Shown: one piece after another, positions 8,820 through 17,910 of the stretch | Layout: each line of letters starts with the position of its first letter | Position numbering within the stretch: position 1 is the stretch's first letter | Source of the DNA: Arthrobacter sp. Hiyo4 | Lineage (GTDB): Bacteria; Actinomycetota; Actinomycetes; Actinomycetales; Micrococcaceae | Length of the DNA: 64,000 nucleotides | Assembly (NCBI GenBank): GCA_002370555.1 | Contig: AP014718.1 | Span: forward strand, 3,658,001 to 3,722,000 | Direction: 5' to 3' | The notes under the pieces: generated by a model | What the model saw: the letters and a program-made list of their open reading frames with translations, nothing else | The model's database searches: none | Told to the model about the DNA's origin: nothing | Made by a program: the position numbers and the translations under genes

Positions 8820-11593
8820 TTACGCTGTCCCACCCGGCGCCGGCGGAACCCAGCGCTCGAGGGCAGCCTCCAGGGCTGAGGGGTCCACCGGTTTAGTGAG
8901 GTAGTCGTCCATGCCGGCAGCGAGGCACTTCTCACGGTCCTCGTCCAGGGCGCTCGCGGTCATGGCAATGATGGGCAGATGTCCCGTCCCCTCGCCCTTG
9001 CGGATGGTCCTGGTGGCCTCAAATCCGTCCACCACCGGCATATGGCAGTCCATAAGTACGGCCGCGTAAGAGGCTGCCGCAACAGCCGAAACCGCTTCAG
9101 CGCCGTCGGACACAACGTCGACGAGGTAGCCCAGTCTCTTCACCATTTCCCGGGCAACAAGCTGGTTCACCTCGTTGTCCTCCACCACCAGGATGCGCCC
9201 CTTCCGAGGCAGGCTTTGCGTCTCGGGCATACGACGGGCCACAAGCTCTTCGGCCGCCTGCGCCCCTCCCCTCAGCCGCAGAAGACGGTCGTAAAGTTCA
9301 GAGCTTCGCACCGGCTTCATCAGCCATTCACGGACACCCGCAGCTGCCAGCTCCGCCGGATCCAGCTGTGGCGATGACGTCAGCATGATCAGCGAGGCGG
9401 GAGCCAGAACCCGGTCGGCACGGATGGCCCGTGCCAGGTCCAGCCCGTCCATCTCCGGCATACACAGATCCAGTACGACGATTTCGAAGGGCCGTCCTGC
9501 GGAGACGGCCTGACGGCAGCGGACCAGGGCTGAACGCGCATCCCCGATGGTATCCGGGTCCATGTTCCACGCCCTGAGCTGGGTTTCCAGCACCAGCCTG
9601 TTGGTAGCGTTGTCATCCACAATCAGGACCCTGACTCCGGACAGCAGATCGGGGGAGCGGACCGCCCCTTCCGCGCTGCCCACGGAAGCCGCCGCGGGCT
9701 GCAACGGGAGCACAAACCAGAACGTGCTGCCCTCCCCCGGAGCGCTGGTCAGCCCGATTTCACCGCCCATCGCCTCAGTCAGTCGCCGCGAGATCGCCAG
9801 CCCCAATCCGGTCCCGCCGTACCGGCGCGTGGTGGAGGAATCGGCCTGGGAAAAGGACTCGAACAGGCGCCGATGATGTTCTGGCTCAATGCCGATCCCG
9901 GTGTCCCGGACTTCAAACCGCAACCCAGGCCGGTGGGGATGCTGATGAACCGGCTGCACGCGAACGGAAACCTCCCCGGCCGGAGTGAACTTCACGGCGT
10001 TGGAGGCAAGATTGAGCAGGACCTGCCGGATCCGTCCGGCGTCTCCGGACAGCATGGCCGGCACGTCCGGGCGGCAGAAGGCGATGAGCTCCAGACCTTT
10101 GACGCGGGCTGACTCGCTCAGCAAGCCCGCCACTTCCTCCACCAGAACCCGGGGATCAAAGGCGGCGATCTCCAAATCAACCTTCCCCGCCTCCAGCTTG
10201 GACAGATCCAGGATGTCATCAATCAGGGCCAGCAGCACCGCACCCGCCCCCTGACCCCTTCTGCGTACCGGCGTTGCGTCTCATCCAGCGGCGTTTCCAG
10301 CAACAAAGAGGTCAGGCCGATAACTCCGTTCATCGGCGTCCGGATCTCATGGCTCATTGTCGCCAGGAATTCGGACTTCAACCGGCTCGATTCGAGCGCT
10401 GCCTCCCGCGCGGCCAGAAGCTCTGCCGCTGCCCGCCGCTGTCCGGTAATGTCGCGGACGATCTTCGCCATTCCGCGTATGCCGCCGCCTTCAGCCCGGA
10501 TGGGTGAGATGGTCACGGAAACGGGGACCGTCGTCCCGTCCTTGCGGAATCGCTCTGCTTCAAAACTCCGCGCAACCCCGCGCTCCCGGACATCAGCGAG
10601 CAAGGCATCCTCCATCCGGCGAAGATGCTCCGGGATCAGGAACTGGATGTCCCTGCCTGTCACCTCGTCCGCGCCGTACCCGTACAGCTGTTCGGCGCCC
10701 CGGTTCCAGCTGGTGATCACACCATCCGGGGTGAGGCCGATGATCGCGTCGGCCGAGGAACTGACGATCGCGCCTAGACTTTCCTGCTGTGCGATCGATT
10801 CACGGGCTTGGTCCTCTGCACGCCGGCGCTCCGTAACATCCCGGAAACTCCAGACCCGGCCCACAATGTCATCGCCCACCCGCTGGGGCCGGGAGTACCG
10901 TTCAAAGGTCCGGCCATCACGGAGCTCCAGCATATCCAGGCTCTCCGCATCCGGATCGGCGTACAGCTCCTGGACCTTGCGCATGAAACTGCCCGAGTCG
11001 GACAGCTGGTGCAAGACGAAGCCGATCAATTTCGCGTCGTCGCGTGAATCCAGCAGCTCCGGAGGGATACCCCACAATGCCGCGAACCGCTCGTTGGAGC
11101 CGGCAATCTTCCCGTCGGCAGTCACCACCAGGATGCCGTCGGCGGTGGATTCCAAGGTGGCGGCGAGCAGAGAAAGGGCATCGCGCAGCTCGCTGTCCGT
11201 ACGGCGGCGTTCGCTTACGTCCCGGACGGAGGCAACGATGTCCGCGCGCGGACGGTCCCCGAGTGCAGCAGCGGTGATTTCAACGGGGAACCCGGTCCCG
11301 TCGCAGTGCCGGCCAGACAAGCCAAGTCCGGCACCGATCGGGAGAATCCGCTGCCCGGACGCGGTATCATCACGCGTTCTGGCAACCTGGGCCTCGAACC
11401 ACTCGGGCAGCAGCATCCCGACGTGCCTGCCCAGCAACTCATCCCGCCGGTAACCGAAGAGTTCTTCCGCCTGGTTGTTGGCGAAGACGATGGAACCCTC
11501 AGCGCTGACCCTCAGCAACGCCTCCGGAGCCGCTTCGACCATCTCCTGGTAAAAATCTGTTGCTGGATCGTTGCCCATAACCGCCTGTTCCAT
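8820..11593 (-). CDS. Hybrid sensor histidine kinase (PAS x3, HisKA, HATPase, REC x2), frameshifted
   Basis: About 924 residues without membrane segments. In order: three PAS domains (first [20 protein letters not shown], second [20 protein letters not shown], third [20 protein letters not shown]), HisKA with the phospho-acceptor box [20 protein letters not shown], HATPase with [17 protein letters not shown] and [13 protein letters not shown], then two receivers ([17 protein letters not shown] with [12 protein letters not shown], and [17 protein letters not shown] with [12 protein letters not shown]). It is a cytosolic phosphorelay sensor of unknown signal. One base is missing in the G/C run near 10245-10250, between HisKA and HATPase. 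The start is uncertain: 11593, 11578 or 11635. The downstream Hpt domain is cut off by a stop. Confidence 0.85.
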
Positions 11594-11796
11594 TTCAGCC
11601 CCCACCAAAAGGTTCGCGGCGTCGCCGCCGCGCATCCGGGCGGCCGGAGGAGCCTACCCACGCACAGCTTATCCGGCAGCCCCTGTTGGGCCCTATAGGC
11701 CGGACAAGCTGATCGCTCCCGCGGGCCCTTGCCCTGATGTCAGCCTGGCTCGCGTCGCCTTGCGCGCCAGGAAACCTTCCGCCAGGCATCAGTTTC

Positions 11797-11912
11797 ATGC
11801 CGGAATGCATGGAAGTTCGCCACAATATGACCGGAATCTCCAAGGAAGCCCTCCAAGCCCCCACGAGTCCGATATCGCCATTCAAAGCGACGAGAACGTC
11901 ATGCTGGTGCCA
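11797..11912 (+). pseudogene. Decayed copy of the DUF4242 gene
   Basis: The sequence starts ATGCCGGAATGCATGGAAGT and reads MPECMEVRHNMTGISKEALQ, then after one lost C near 11850 HESDIAIQSDENV. This tracks the first ~37 codons of the intact gene at 8038 (MPEFMDVHRNMTGITQTALQ, HDADLAIQGDEGV). Identity includes the seven bases before the ATG. After codon ~37 all resemblance ends and the frame runs into unrelated sequence, so the conserved AWADPESG half is missing. It is a truncated paralogue lying 160 bases upstream of, and divergent from, the kinase. Confidence 0.7.
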
Positions 11913-12187
11913 GCGCTCAACGCGCGGATCCATATAGCGGCCTGCTGGGAGTTTCCGCAAATGTATGCCGGCTACGCTCCGCCGGACTTCGAGGCGCTCC
12001 AAGGCCAAGGGCCAGGACAAGACCAAGGCGTAGCTCCAGGGACTTGTCCTGGCGTAATGCAACACACCCGCAACCCCTTGCGGCGGCGCTATCACCTATG
12101 CTCAGCAGAGCGCCACACAGCGCCTTTTGCAGTTCGACGACGACGCTCAATGACCCGTTCAATGACGAACCACCCGGGAGACACGGC

Positions 12188-13503
12188 ATGACCAACTGGC
12201 GCATCAGGGATTTCCATTCAGCAGACCTGGACGGGATCCTGCACCTCTGGGAGTCGCTCAAGGCCACCAACGTGGAACCGGTGTATGCCCTCTCCGAAGT
12301 CCTGGCGTCCTGCGAAAAGGACCACGCGGTGGTGGCTGTGCAGGGCGATCAGGTGGTGGGCGCCGCAGTCGGACGCGCCGCGCATGACCAGGGCTGGATC
12401 GTTTTCCTGGCCACGTTGCCGGAATACCGGGGCCGGGGGATCGGCACGTCGCTGCTCGCCTCCGTCGAAAACCGCATGGCCCCGCATGGCCTTAATAAGC
12501 TCTCCGCGCTGATGCCGGAATCGGAAACCCGGGTGGAGGCGTTCCTCAGCCGGGCTTCGCGTTGAAGAAGAACCTGCGTTATTTCGAGCGCACCATCCCC
12601 GTCCAGCGGCAGGAACTCGGGGCACTGGGCCAGCTCGGCGGGCGGATCCTCGCCCGCGACCTGTGGGAGAACGTGGCCGGCATGCGCAAGGAGAAGGAAC
12701 TCCTGGAGCGTCGGCTTGTCCTGCCCCTCGCGGAGGCCGACCTCGCCGATGAATACGGCGTGGTGCCGCCGCGCGCCGTGGTGCTGTTCGGTCCTCCCGG
12801 GACCGGCAAAACCACGTTTGCGAAGGCCATCGCGTCCCGGCTCGAGTGGCCGTTCGTGGAGGTTTTCCCGTCCCGTCTGGCCTCCGACCCCAAGGGCCTC
12901 GCCGGCGCCCTGCGCGAAACATTCCTCGAGATCGCGGAGCTCGAGCACTGTGTGGTGTTCATCGATGAGGTGGAAGAGATCGCCTCCCAGCGCTCGGGCG
13001 AACCGCCCTCGCCCCTTCAGGGCGTCACCAACGAGCTCCTGAAGATCATCCCGGCGTTCCGCGAACAGCCCGGCCGCCTGCTGGTCTGCGCCACCAACTT
13101 CATCCGCGCCTTGGACAGCGCCTTCCTGCGCCACGGCCGGTTCGACTACGTCATCCCCATCGGCCTCCCGGACCGCCAGGCCCGCGAAGCCATGTGGCAG
13201 CGCTTCATCCCGGCCACCGTGGTGGACGATGTGGACGTGGAGCTCCTGGTGGAACGGACCGAAGGCTTCTCCCCCGCGGACATTGAGTACGCCGCCCGCA
13301 GCGCCTCCCAGCGTGCGCTGGAAAAGGCAGTGTACGACGACGGCGGCGCGGCTTCCGGGGGCAACGTTCCAGTCCGCGAGGCGGTCCGGAAGGGGCCCTG
13401 CACCGAAGACTACCTCGACGCGATCGGCGATACCCGGACCACCGTGAGCCAGGAGGTCCACGAGCAGTTCCTTGAGGACATCGACGCGCTGGGGCGGGTC
13501 TAA
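12188..13503 (+). CDS. GNAT acetyltransferase fused to AAA+ ATPase, frameshifted
   Basis: Reads as one protein of about 438 residues after restoring one G at 12552-12554 (CTCAGCCGGG-CTTCGCG; ...VEAFLSR then GFALKKNLRYFERTIP). Residues 1-130 are a GNAT domain: MTNWRIRDFHSADLDGILHL, with acetyl-CoA loop LPEYRGRGIGTSLLASVENR. Residues ~150-438 are a classic AAA+ module: Walker A LFGPPGTGKTTFAKAIA, Walker B CVVFIDEVEEIA, sensor 1 LVCATNF, arginine finger RHGRFDYVIPIGLPDRQAR and the lid TEGFSPADIEYAARSASQRA. The join YFERTIPVQRQELGALGQLG resembles a GNAT C-terminus continuing into a linker, which is why a fusion is preferred over two genes. Substrate unknown. GGGAG near 12176 may be the ribosome site. 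Confidence 0.75.
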
Positions 13504-13559
13504 GCCGCCGACCCAGGGCGCGAACGGCTCTGCACTGCCGCGGCGCCCCTTGAGGTCAG

Positions 13560-13922
13560 GTCCTTGCGGCCATCATCGCCCTGGGCGAATGCCTGATCGG
13601 GCCCGCCGGCCCGGCCCTACATTTCCAGCGCCACCGCTGATTCTTCTTCGGCTACGCGCACATACCCATCTTCGCTGGCATCGCCGCTACGGGCACCGGG
13701 TTGCACGTGGCGGCCTACTATGTCGACCATGAGGCCCACATCAGCGCCGCCGTGGCCGTGGCCGCGCTGGCGGGCAGCATTGGACTCGCCACCGCCGGGG
13801 TCTCGGTGCCGATCTGCCTGATTGTGGTTGTGCTGGCGCTGGGCGTGTCGATCGTCATTGATGAGAAGCACGGCACCGAACGAATGAACGCGGCCCTGGA
13901 GCAGCTGAAAGCAGGAGCCTAA
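13560..13922 (+). pseudogene. Low-temperature requirement A (LtrA)-like C-terminal remnant
   Basis: In one frame the sequence reads VLAAIIALGECLIGPAG, an in-frame TGA at 13638-13640, then FFFGYAHIPIFAGIAATGTG, LHVAAYYVDHEAH and two hydrophobic segments to a stop at 13920-13922. The motif order (ALGE..., then WGYxHxPIFxGIAAxGxGL) is that of LtrA-family membrane proteins of about 400 residues. Here the first ~220 residues are absent, and the spacing between the two motifs is about 40 residues too short. A 73-codon piece starting at TTG 13701 is open but is most likely not a functional gene. It is convergent with, and overlaps by four bases, the HD protein. Confidence 0.6.
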
Positions 13923-14587
13923 GGGGCTCCGTCCGGCTGGCTGTCCGCCGTTTCCGGGGCCTGGACAGGCTCCACGGTTGGAGCGTCGTCGTAGGTCAGG
14001 TTCTCGTAATCCGTGTCGTCTTCGTCGTCGAGCCTGTCGTCCAACTCCTTCAGCAGCCAGGGATTAACCCGCGCAAGGATCTTGCGGACTTCCTCAACGT
14101 CGACGGCGGCATAAAGCACCGGACGGGCGTCCCGGTACTTGGTGACGGGCGGCTTGTCCGGCCACTTCGCGGCCAGAGCCCTGACGCGTTCGGGCAGGGA
14201 GTTGTGGGCATTGTCGGCGATCTTCACGAGTGCCGCGTCGTGGTCCTCGGCAATGAAGTGCATCCCGGCCTGGTAGTCATCGGGGTTATCGTGCAGCCTG
14301 TTGGTGACCCGCTCGATGATGTCCGCTGCCCGCTCGGAAACGCCCATGTCCAGCAGTGCCTGCCGCGTGATGGGAGTGTCCTCGGCAATGTCATGAAGGT
14401 AACCGGCAATCCGGATATCGTCGTCGAAATCTGCCAGGGCATCACCTACCGCAATCACGTGGTCACGGTAGGGCCTCTTGAGCTTGTCCTTCTGCCGGTT
14501 GTGGGCCACCTCGGCCAGGACTCGCGCCGTCTCGACAGTGAATCGCGGTTGAGGTATTTGTGCTTCAGTGAATTCGGGTGCCGACAT
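13919..14587 (-). CDS. Stand-alone HD-domain phosphohydrolase (MESH1/RelA-HD-like)
   Basis: 222 residues, intact. The HD core covers about residues 20-145: ARVLAEVAHNRQKDKLKRPY, RDHVIAVGDAL, the paired HD in GYLHDIAEDTPITR, and LVKIADNAHNSLPERV. The HxxxV...HDxxEDT...ADxxxN pattern is that of the RelA/SpoT hydrolase domain and its single-domain relatives, which remove pyrophosphate from (p)ppGpp. Whether this enzyme uses (p)ppGpp or another phosphorylated substrate cannot be told. The C-terminal ~50 residues are acidic and probably disordered (LDDRLDDEDDTDYEN). It follows gluQ on the same strand, about 70 bases away once the gluQ frame is corrected. Confidence 0.8.
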   Translation of the reverse strand: MSAPEFTEAQIPQPRFTVETARVLAEVAHNRQKDKLKRPYRDHVIAVGDALADFDDDIRIAGYLHDIAEDTPITRQALLDMGVSERAADIIERVTNRLHDNPDDYQAGMHFIAEDHDAALVKIADNAHNSLPERVRALAAKWPDKPPVTKYRDARPVLYAAVDVEEVRKILARVNPWLLKELDDRLDDEDDTDYENLTYDDAPTVEPVQAPETADSQPDGAP

Positions 14588-14658
14588 AGCTCCAGCCTAC
14601 GCGTAGGGCAGCAGGTGGCCTCACGTCGGCGGGGCGCAAGCGTCCGTTCGCGCGCTGC

Positions 14659-15539
14659 TTAGGGCCGGTCCAGACCCACGCTTCCCGCGGAAGGTCCGCC
14701 GGGCGGAACTCCGCGAGTGCGTTTTCCAGCGTCCCGGGTGGCAACCCCAGGGACTGCAGGATGAGGTTCCGCACATCAGCGGCGGAAACGCCGGTACGGG
14801 CGAGATCGGCCAGCGTCACGGCGCCGTCGCGCTTGGCCAGCCGGGCGCCGTCGGAATTCACCACCAGCGGCACATGGGCATATTCCGGGACAGGAATATT
14901 CAACAGCGACGCAAGATATGCCTGCCTCGGCGTGGACGGCAGCAGGTCATCGCCCCGCACCACCTGGTCGACGCCCTGTGCTGCGTCGTCCACAACGACG
15001 GCCAGGTTGTAGGCGGTCACGCCGTCGTTGCGGCGAAGGACAAAATCATCCACCACGCCGGTGAAATCACCGTGCAGCACATCCCGCACGGTGTACTCCG
15101 CTACCTCGGCGCGGAGCCGGATGGCCGCAGGCCGGGTGGAGCGTTTGAACTCCAGCTCAGCAGGATCAAGGTCCCGGCAGGTGCCCGGATACGCACCCTG
15201 CGGCGCGTGCGGCGCGGACGGCGCCTCCTGGATTTCGCGGCGCGTGCAGAAGCATTCGTAGGTGAGGCCCGCAGCAGCCAGCCGCCCGATCGCTTCGGCG
15301 TAGAGGGCGCCGCGGTCCGTCTGGCGAACGACGGCGCCGTCCCATGTCAGGCCTACGGCCTCCAGATCGCGGAGCTGCTCCGCCTCCGCGCCTGCCCGCG
15401 CCCGGTCAAGGTCCTCGACGCGCAGCAGGAAGTCGCGGCCGGAGGACCGGGCGAACAGCCAGGCGAGCATCGCGGTGCGGAGGTTTCCTACATGGAGTTC
15501 GCCGGAGGGGCTGGGGGCAAAGCGGCCGGCGGGGGTCAT
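14659..15539 (-). CDS. gluQ: Glutamyl-Q tRNA(Asp) synthetase
   Basis: About 293 residues, the truncated GluRS paralogue that attaches glutamate to queuosine in tRNA(Asp) and lacks the anticodon-binding domain. Seen: RFAPSPSGELHVGNLRTAML (HIGH-like), FLLRVEDLDRARAG, zinc ligands in YECFCTRREIQ and AYPGTCRDL, VVDDAAQGVDQVVRGDDLL and the KMSKS-like GARLAKRDGAVTLADLA. As printed, the frame continues past WVWTGP to 14565 and overlaps the HD gene start. One C missing at the CCC run (14662-14664) would put a TAA at 14659-14661, the expected end, and I give that coordinate. The start is ATG 15539. Confidence 0.88.
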
Positions 15540-15564
15540 GGATCAACCCTAGTCCGGTCAGCAC

Positions 15565-15623
15565 AAGAGCCCCTCAGCTACCGATGACTTCGGGGATCCG
15601 ACGTCGGTGGCTCAGGGGCTCTT
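15565..15623. terminator. Long imperfect hairpin, possible terminator
   Basis: Arms of 20 bases at 15565-15584 (AAGAGCCCCTCAGCTACCGA) and 15604-15623 pair at 18 of 20 positions around a 19-base loop. There is no T-run. It stands just upstream of gluQ and no confident gene ends at it, although a weak 41-codon minus-strand frame stops at 15660. It could be a terminator of a lost gene or a structured repeat. Confidence 0.4.
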
Positions 15624-15786
15624 GCCGTCTGTGCAGAATGACCGTGGTGTGAACAAGTGTCAATCAGCGGCGACCTCCTTGCGGGAGGCGGTGTCCAGTT
15701 GCCGGGTGGTGTGCCGGGGTTCCTGTAGCCTGCGGGATTCGGCGGTAGCCTCAGCCCTTGTTGCCACAATTTGAGCAGACGGCATA

Positions 15787-15830
15787 CAGTTGGCACAACT
15801 GGCAAGCATTTTGTTGGTCAGTCTGACCAA
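15787..15830. promoter_or_regulatory. Two perfect palindromes in the lrp promoter
   Basis: CAGTTG-GCA-CAACTG spans 15787-15801 and TTGGTCAG-T-CTGACCAA spans 15814-15830, both perfect. They end 35 bases before the chosen TTG start of the Lrp gene. Autoregulation by the Lrp protein is the simplest reading. The TGGTC/GACCA half-sites also resemble GntR-family operators. Confidence 0.55.
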
Positions 15831-15864
15831 TAGGGACCACAAACTCCGACAGGAACTGATCAGA

Positions 15865-16322
15865 TTGCAGCAGTTGGACGCCACGGACAAGCGCATCCTC
15901 AATGCCCTGGACGAGGACCCGCGCGTCCCCATCATGGTGCTGGCCCAGCGGCTGGGCCTGGCGCGCGGGACCGTCCAGTCGCGCCTGGAGCGGATGTCGG
16001 CGTCGGGCGCCCTCCGTCCCAACAGCAGCCGGGTGCTCCCCTCCGCCCTGGGCCGGGGCGTGGCGGCGGCCGTCAGTGCCGAACTGGACCAGAGCCACCT
16101 CAACGAAGCCATCGCGGCGCTCCGTGAGATCCCGAGGTCCTCGAATGCCACGCCCCTGCCGGCGACACCGACCTGCTGATCCGCGTGGTAGCCACCAGCC
16201 CGGACGATCTCTACCGCGTGTCCGAGGAGATCAGGCTCTGCCCCGGCATTGTCCGGACGTCCACCAGCATGTTCCTGCGTGAGGTCATCCCGTACCGCAC
16301 CACCGGGCTGTTGCTGGACTGA
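15865..16322 (+). CDS. Lrp/AsnC-family regulator, frameshifted
   Basis: 152 residues when joined, the family norm. HTH at about residues 1-60 (QQLDATDKRILNALDEDPRV, VLAQRLGLARGTVQSRLERM), then the RAM ligand domain, ending REVIPYRTTGLLLD. AGGAA at 15851-15855 supports the TTG start at 15865, which yields the standard N-terminus LDATDKRIL. One G is missing near 16130 (GAGATCCC-GAGGTCCTC); restoring it gives EIPEVLECHAPAGDTDLLIR. Lrp-type proteins bind amino acids and control amino-acid metabolism, but no target gene is adjacent. The promoter carries two palindromes. Confidence 0.8.
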
Positions 16323-16426
16323 GTACCGTCTCTCCGGGCCCGCACTCGACCCCACGGGAGCTCTCCCCATCGCCCGCGCGGACGCATCGCAGCTAGGCTG
16401 GCTCGGGAGTCCATTCAGGGGGAAAC

Positions 16427-17910
16427 ATGGCGGGGAACTTTTACGGCGGCGACATTGCCCAGTTGCGGCAGCTCGCCAAGGAACTTGCAAGCGGCGCCAC
16501 CAGGTTGAGCCTGCTCGGCCAGCAGCTCAGCAGCGTCATCGGCACAGGTGCCTGGAAAGGGCGCGACGGCGAGCGCTTCCGCAGCGACTGGACGTCATCG
16601 CTCTTGGTGTTGCTGAAGTCCGCAACGGCCGGGCTGGAGTCCGCCTCCAAGTCGGTGCTCGCCAACGCCGACGAGCAGGAGAAGGCCAGCGACGGGGCCG
16701 GCTCAGGCGGCGGTTCCGGGAGTGGTGGCAGCGGTTCCGGGAACGGCGTAGCACAGGACCTGGCGGAGCGACTGAACGGCATGACCCCGAAGAACGCCAG
16801 GACTACCTCGGCGGCGAGGAATTCAGGCAGTGGGCGCTGGAAAGCCCCGAGGCCGCAAAGGCCGCCATGGATGCGGCCGCCAATTCGGGGCTGATCGACA
16901 AAAGCTCCGAGGAATACGCGGATTTCCTCAGCGACTACTGGAACAACCAGGCCATGGTGGACATGGGCATCCACCCCGCCAACTGGGACACCTCCAAAGG
17001 CACAGAACACAACTGGGAGACCATCAAGAAGGTCTACGACTTCTACGGCCAGGCCTACCTCTCCAACCCGGACCTGCAGTGGGCCGGTATGGCCAACATG
17101 ATCGGCCCGTCCTTCGCGGGCGGCTTCAAGGACATGGCCATGCTGCGGGACCTCGCCCAGCAGATCGCGGACAGTCCGGCCTCGGACATCCCGCTCCCCA
17201 TCCTCGACCAGATCGAACAGCTCGCCGGCATGACCGACCAGGAAATCCGCTATTACGAGACCAGCATGCTGGATATGAACAAGGAGATCTTCCTGGACCA
17301 GGCCCGCCAGCATGAGGCCTACATGAACGGCGGAATCGAGGAAATCAACAGACTGCGGGACTCGGGTGCCATTGATACCGGTACCGCCGAGGAATGGGCC
17401 AAGATCAACTCCGGCGACCCGGACCTGATCCAGGAGGGCAACACAGCCCTTCTGTACCGCGAGCAGAACCAGATCATCGCGGACGACTACGACGACATGC
17501 GGAACCACACTGGCGGAGAGGCCGTGACGTACATGGTCACGTTGGCTGGCGAGCCGTCCATCCCGGGCGCAAAGAGCTACCCGGAAGTCTTTCCCTACAC
17601 CTTCAGCGCCGAGAGCCCCGGCCCGGAAAACGTGCCCTTCACCAACTGGGACAACCCCGCCCAGTTCCGCACGGACTTCACCACCGGCTTCCCGGATGGG
17701 AACATCTCCCACGCGGACCAGCGGTGGGAGCTCATCCGGCAGGACACCCTCCCGGCCTACCAAGACCTCCTGGCGACTGATCCGGGACGCGCAGGGCAAA
17801 TCATCGGTTCGGACTTCAATGACCGGGTGGAGCAGCACCGCCCCACCAACAACATCCCCGGCATCATGGACCGCTTTGTGGATGGCTTCGGCGCGGAGGT
17901 CCACCAGTGA
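16427..17910 (+). CDS. Large protein with N-terminal WXG100-like domain, frameshifted
   Basis: About 494 residues when joined. Residues 1-95 form a WXG100-like helical hairpin (MAGNFYGGDIAQLRQLAKEL, TGAWKGRDGERFRSDW with the W-x-G turn), followed by a Gly/Ser linker (about residues 97-112). The rest is mostly helical and acidic (QDYLGGEEFRQWALESPEAA, ADFLSDYWNNQAMVDMGIHP, SFAGGFKDMAMLRDLAQQIA) with no recognised catalytic motif. WXG100 domains mark substrates of ESX/type VII secretion, but no EccC or EssC gene is in this window. One G is lost near 16783 (ACCCCG-AAGAACGCC). The stop overlaps the lipoprotein start (GTGA), so the two are coupled. Function unknown; secreted effector is a guess. 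Confidence 0.65.

Noticed and set aside
11571..12191. A 206-codon plus-strand gene across the decayed DUF4242 copy
   Set aside because: Only about 37 codons resemble anything, and those in two frames. The rest is unrecognisable and includes the kinase upstream region.
15660..15784. A 41-codon minus-strand gene upstream of lrp
   Set aside because: Arg/Glu/Thr-rich with no family and no ribosome site, and it overlaps the lrp promoter palindromes.
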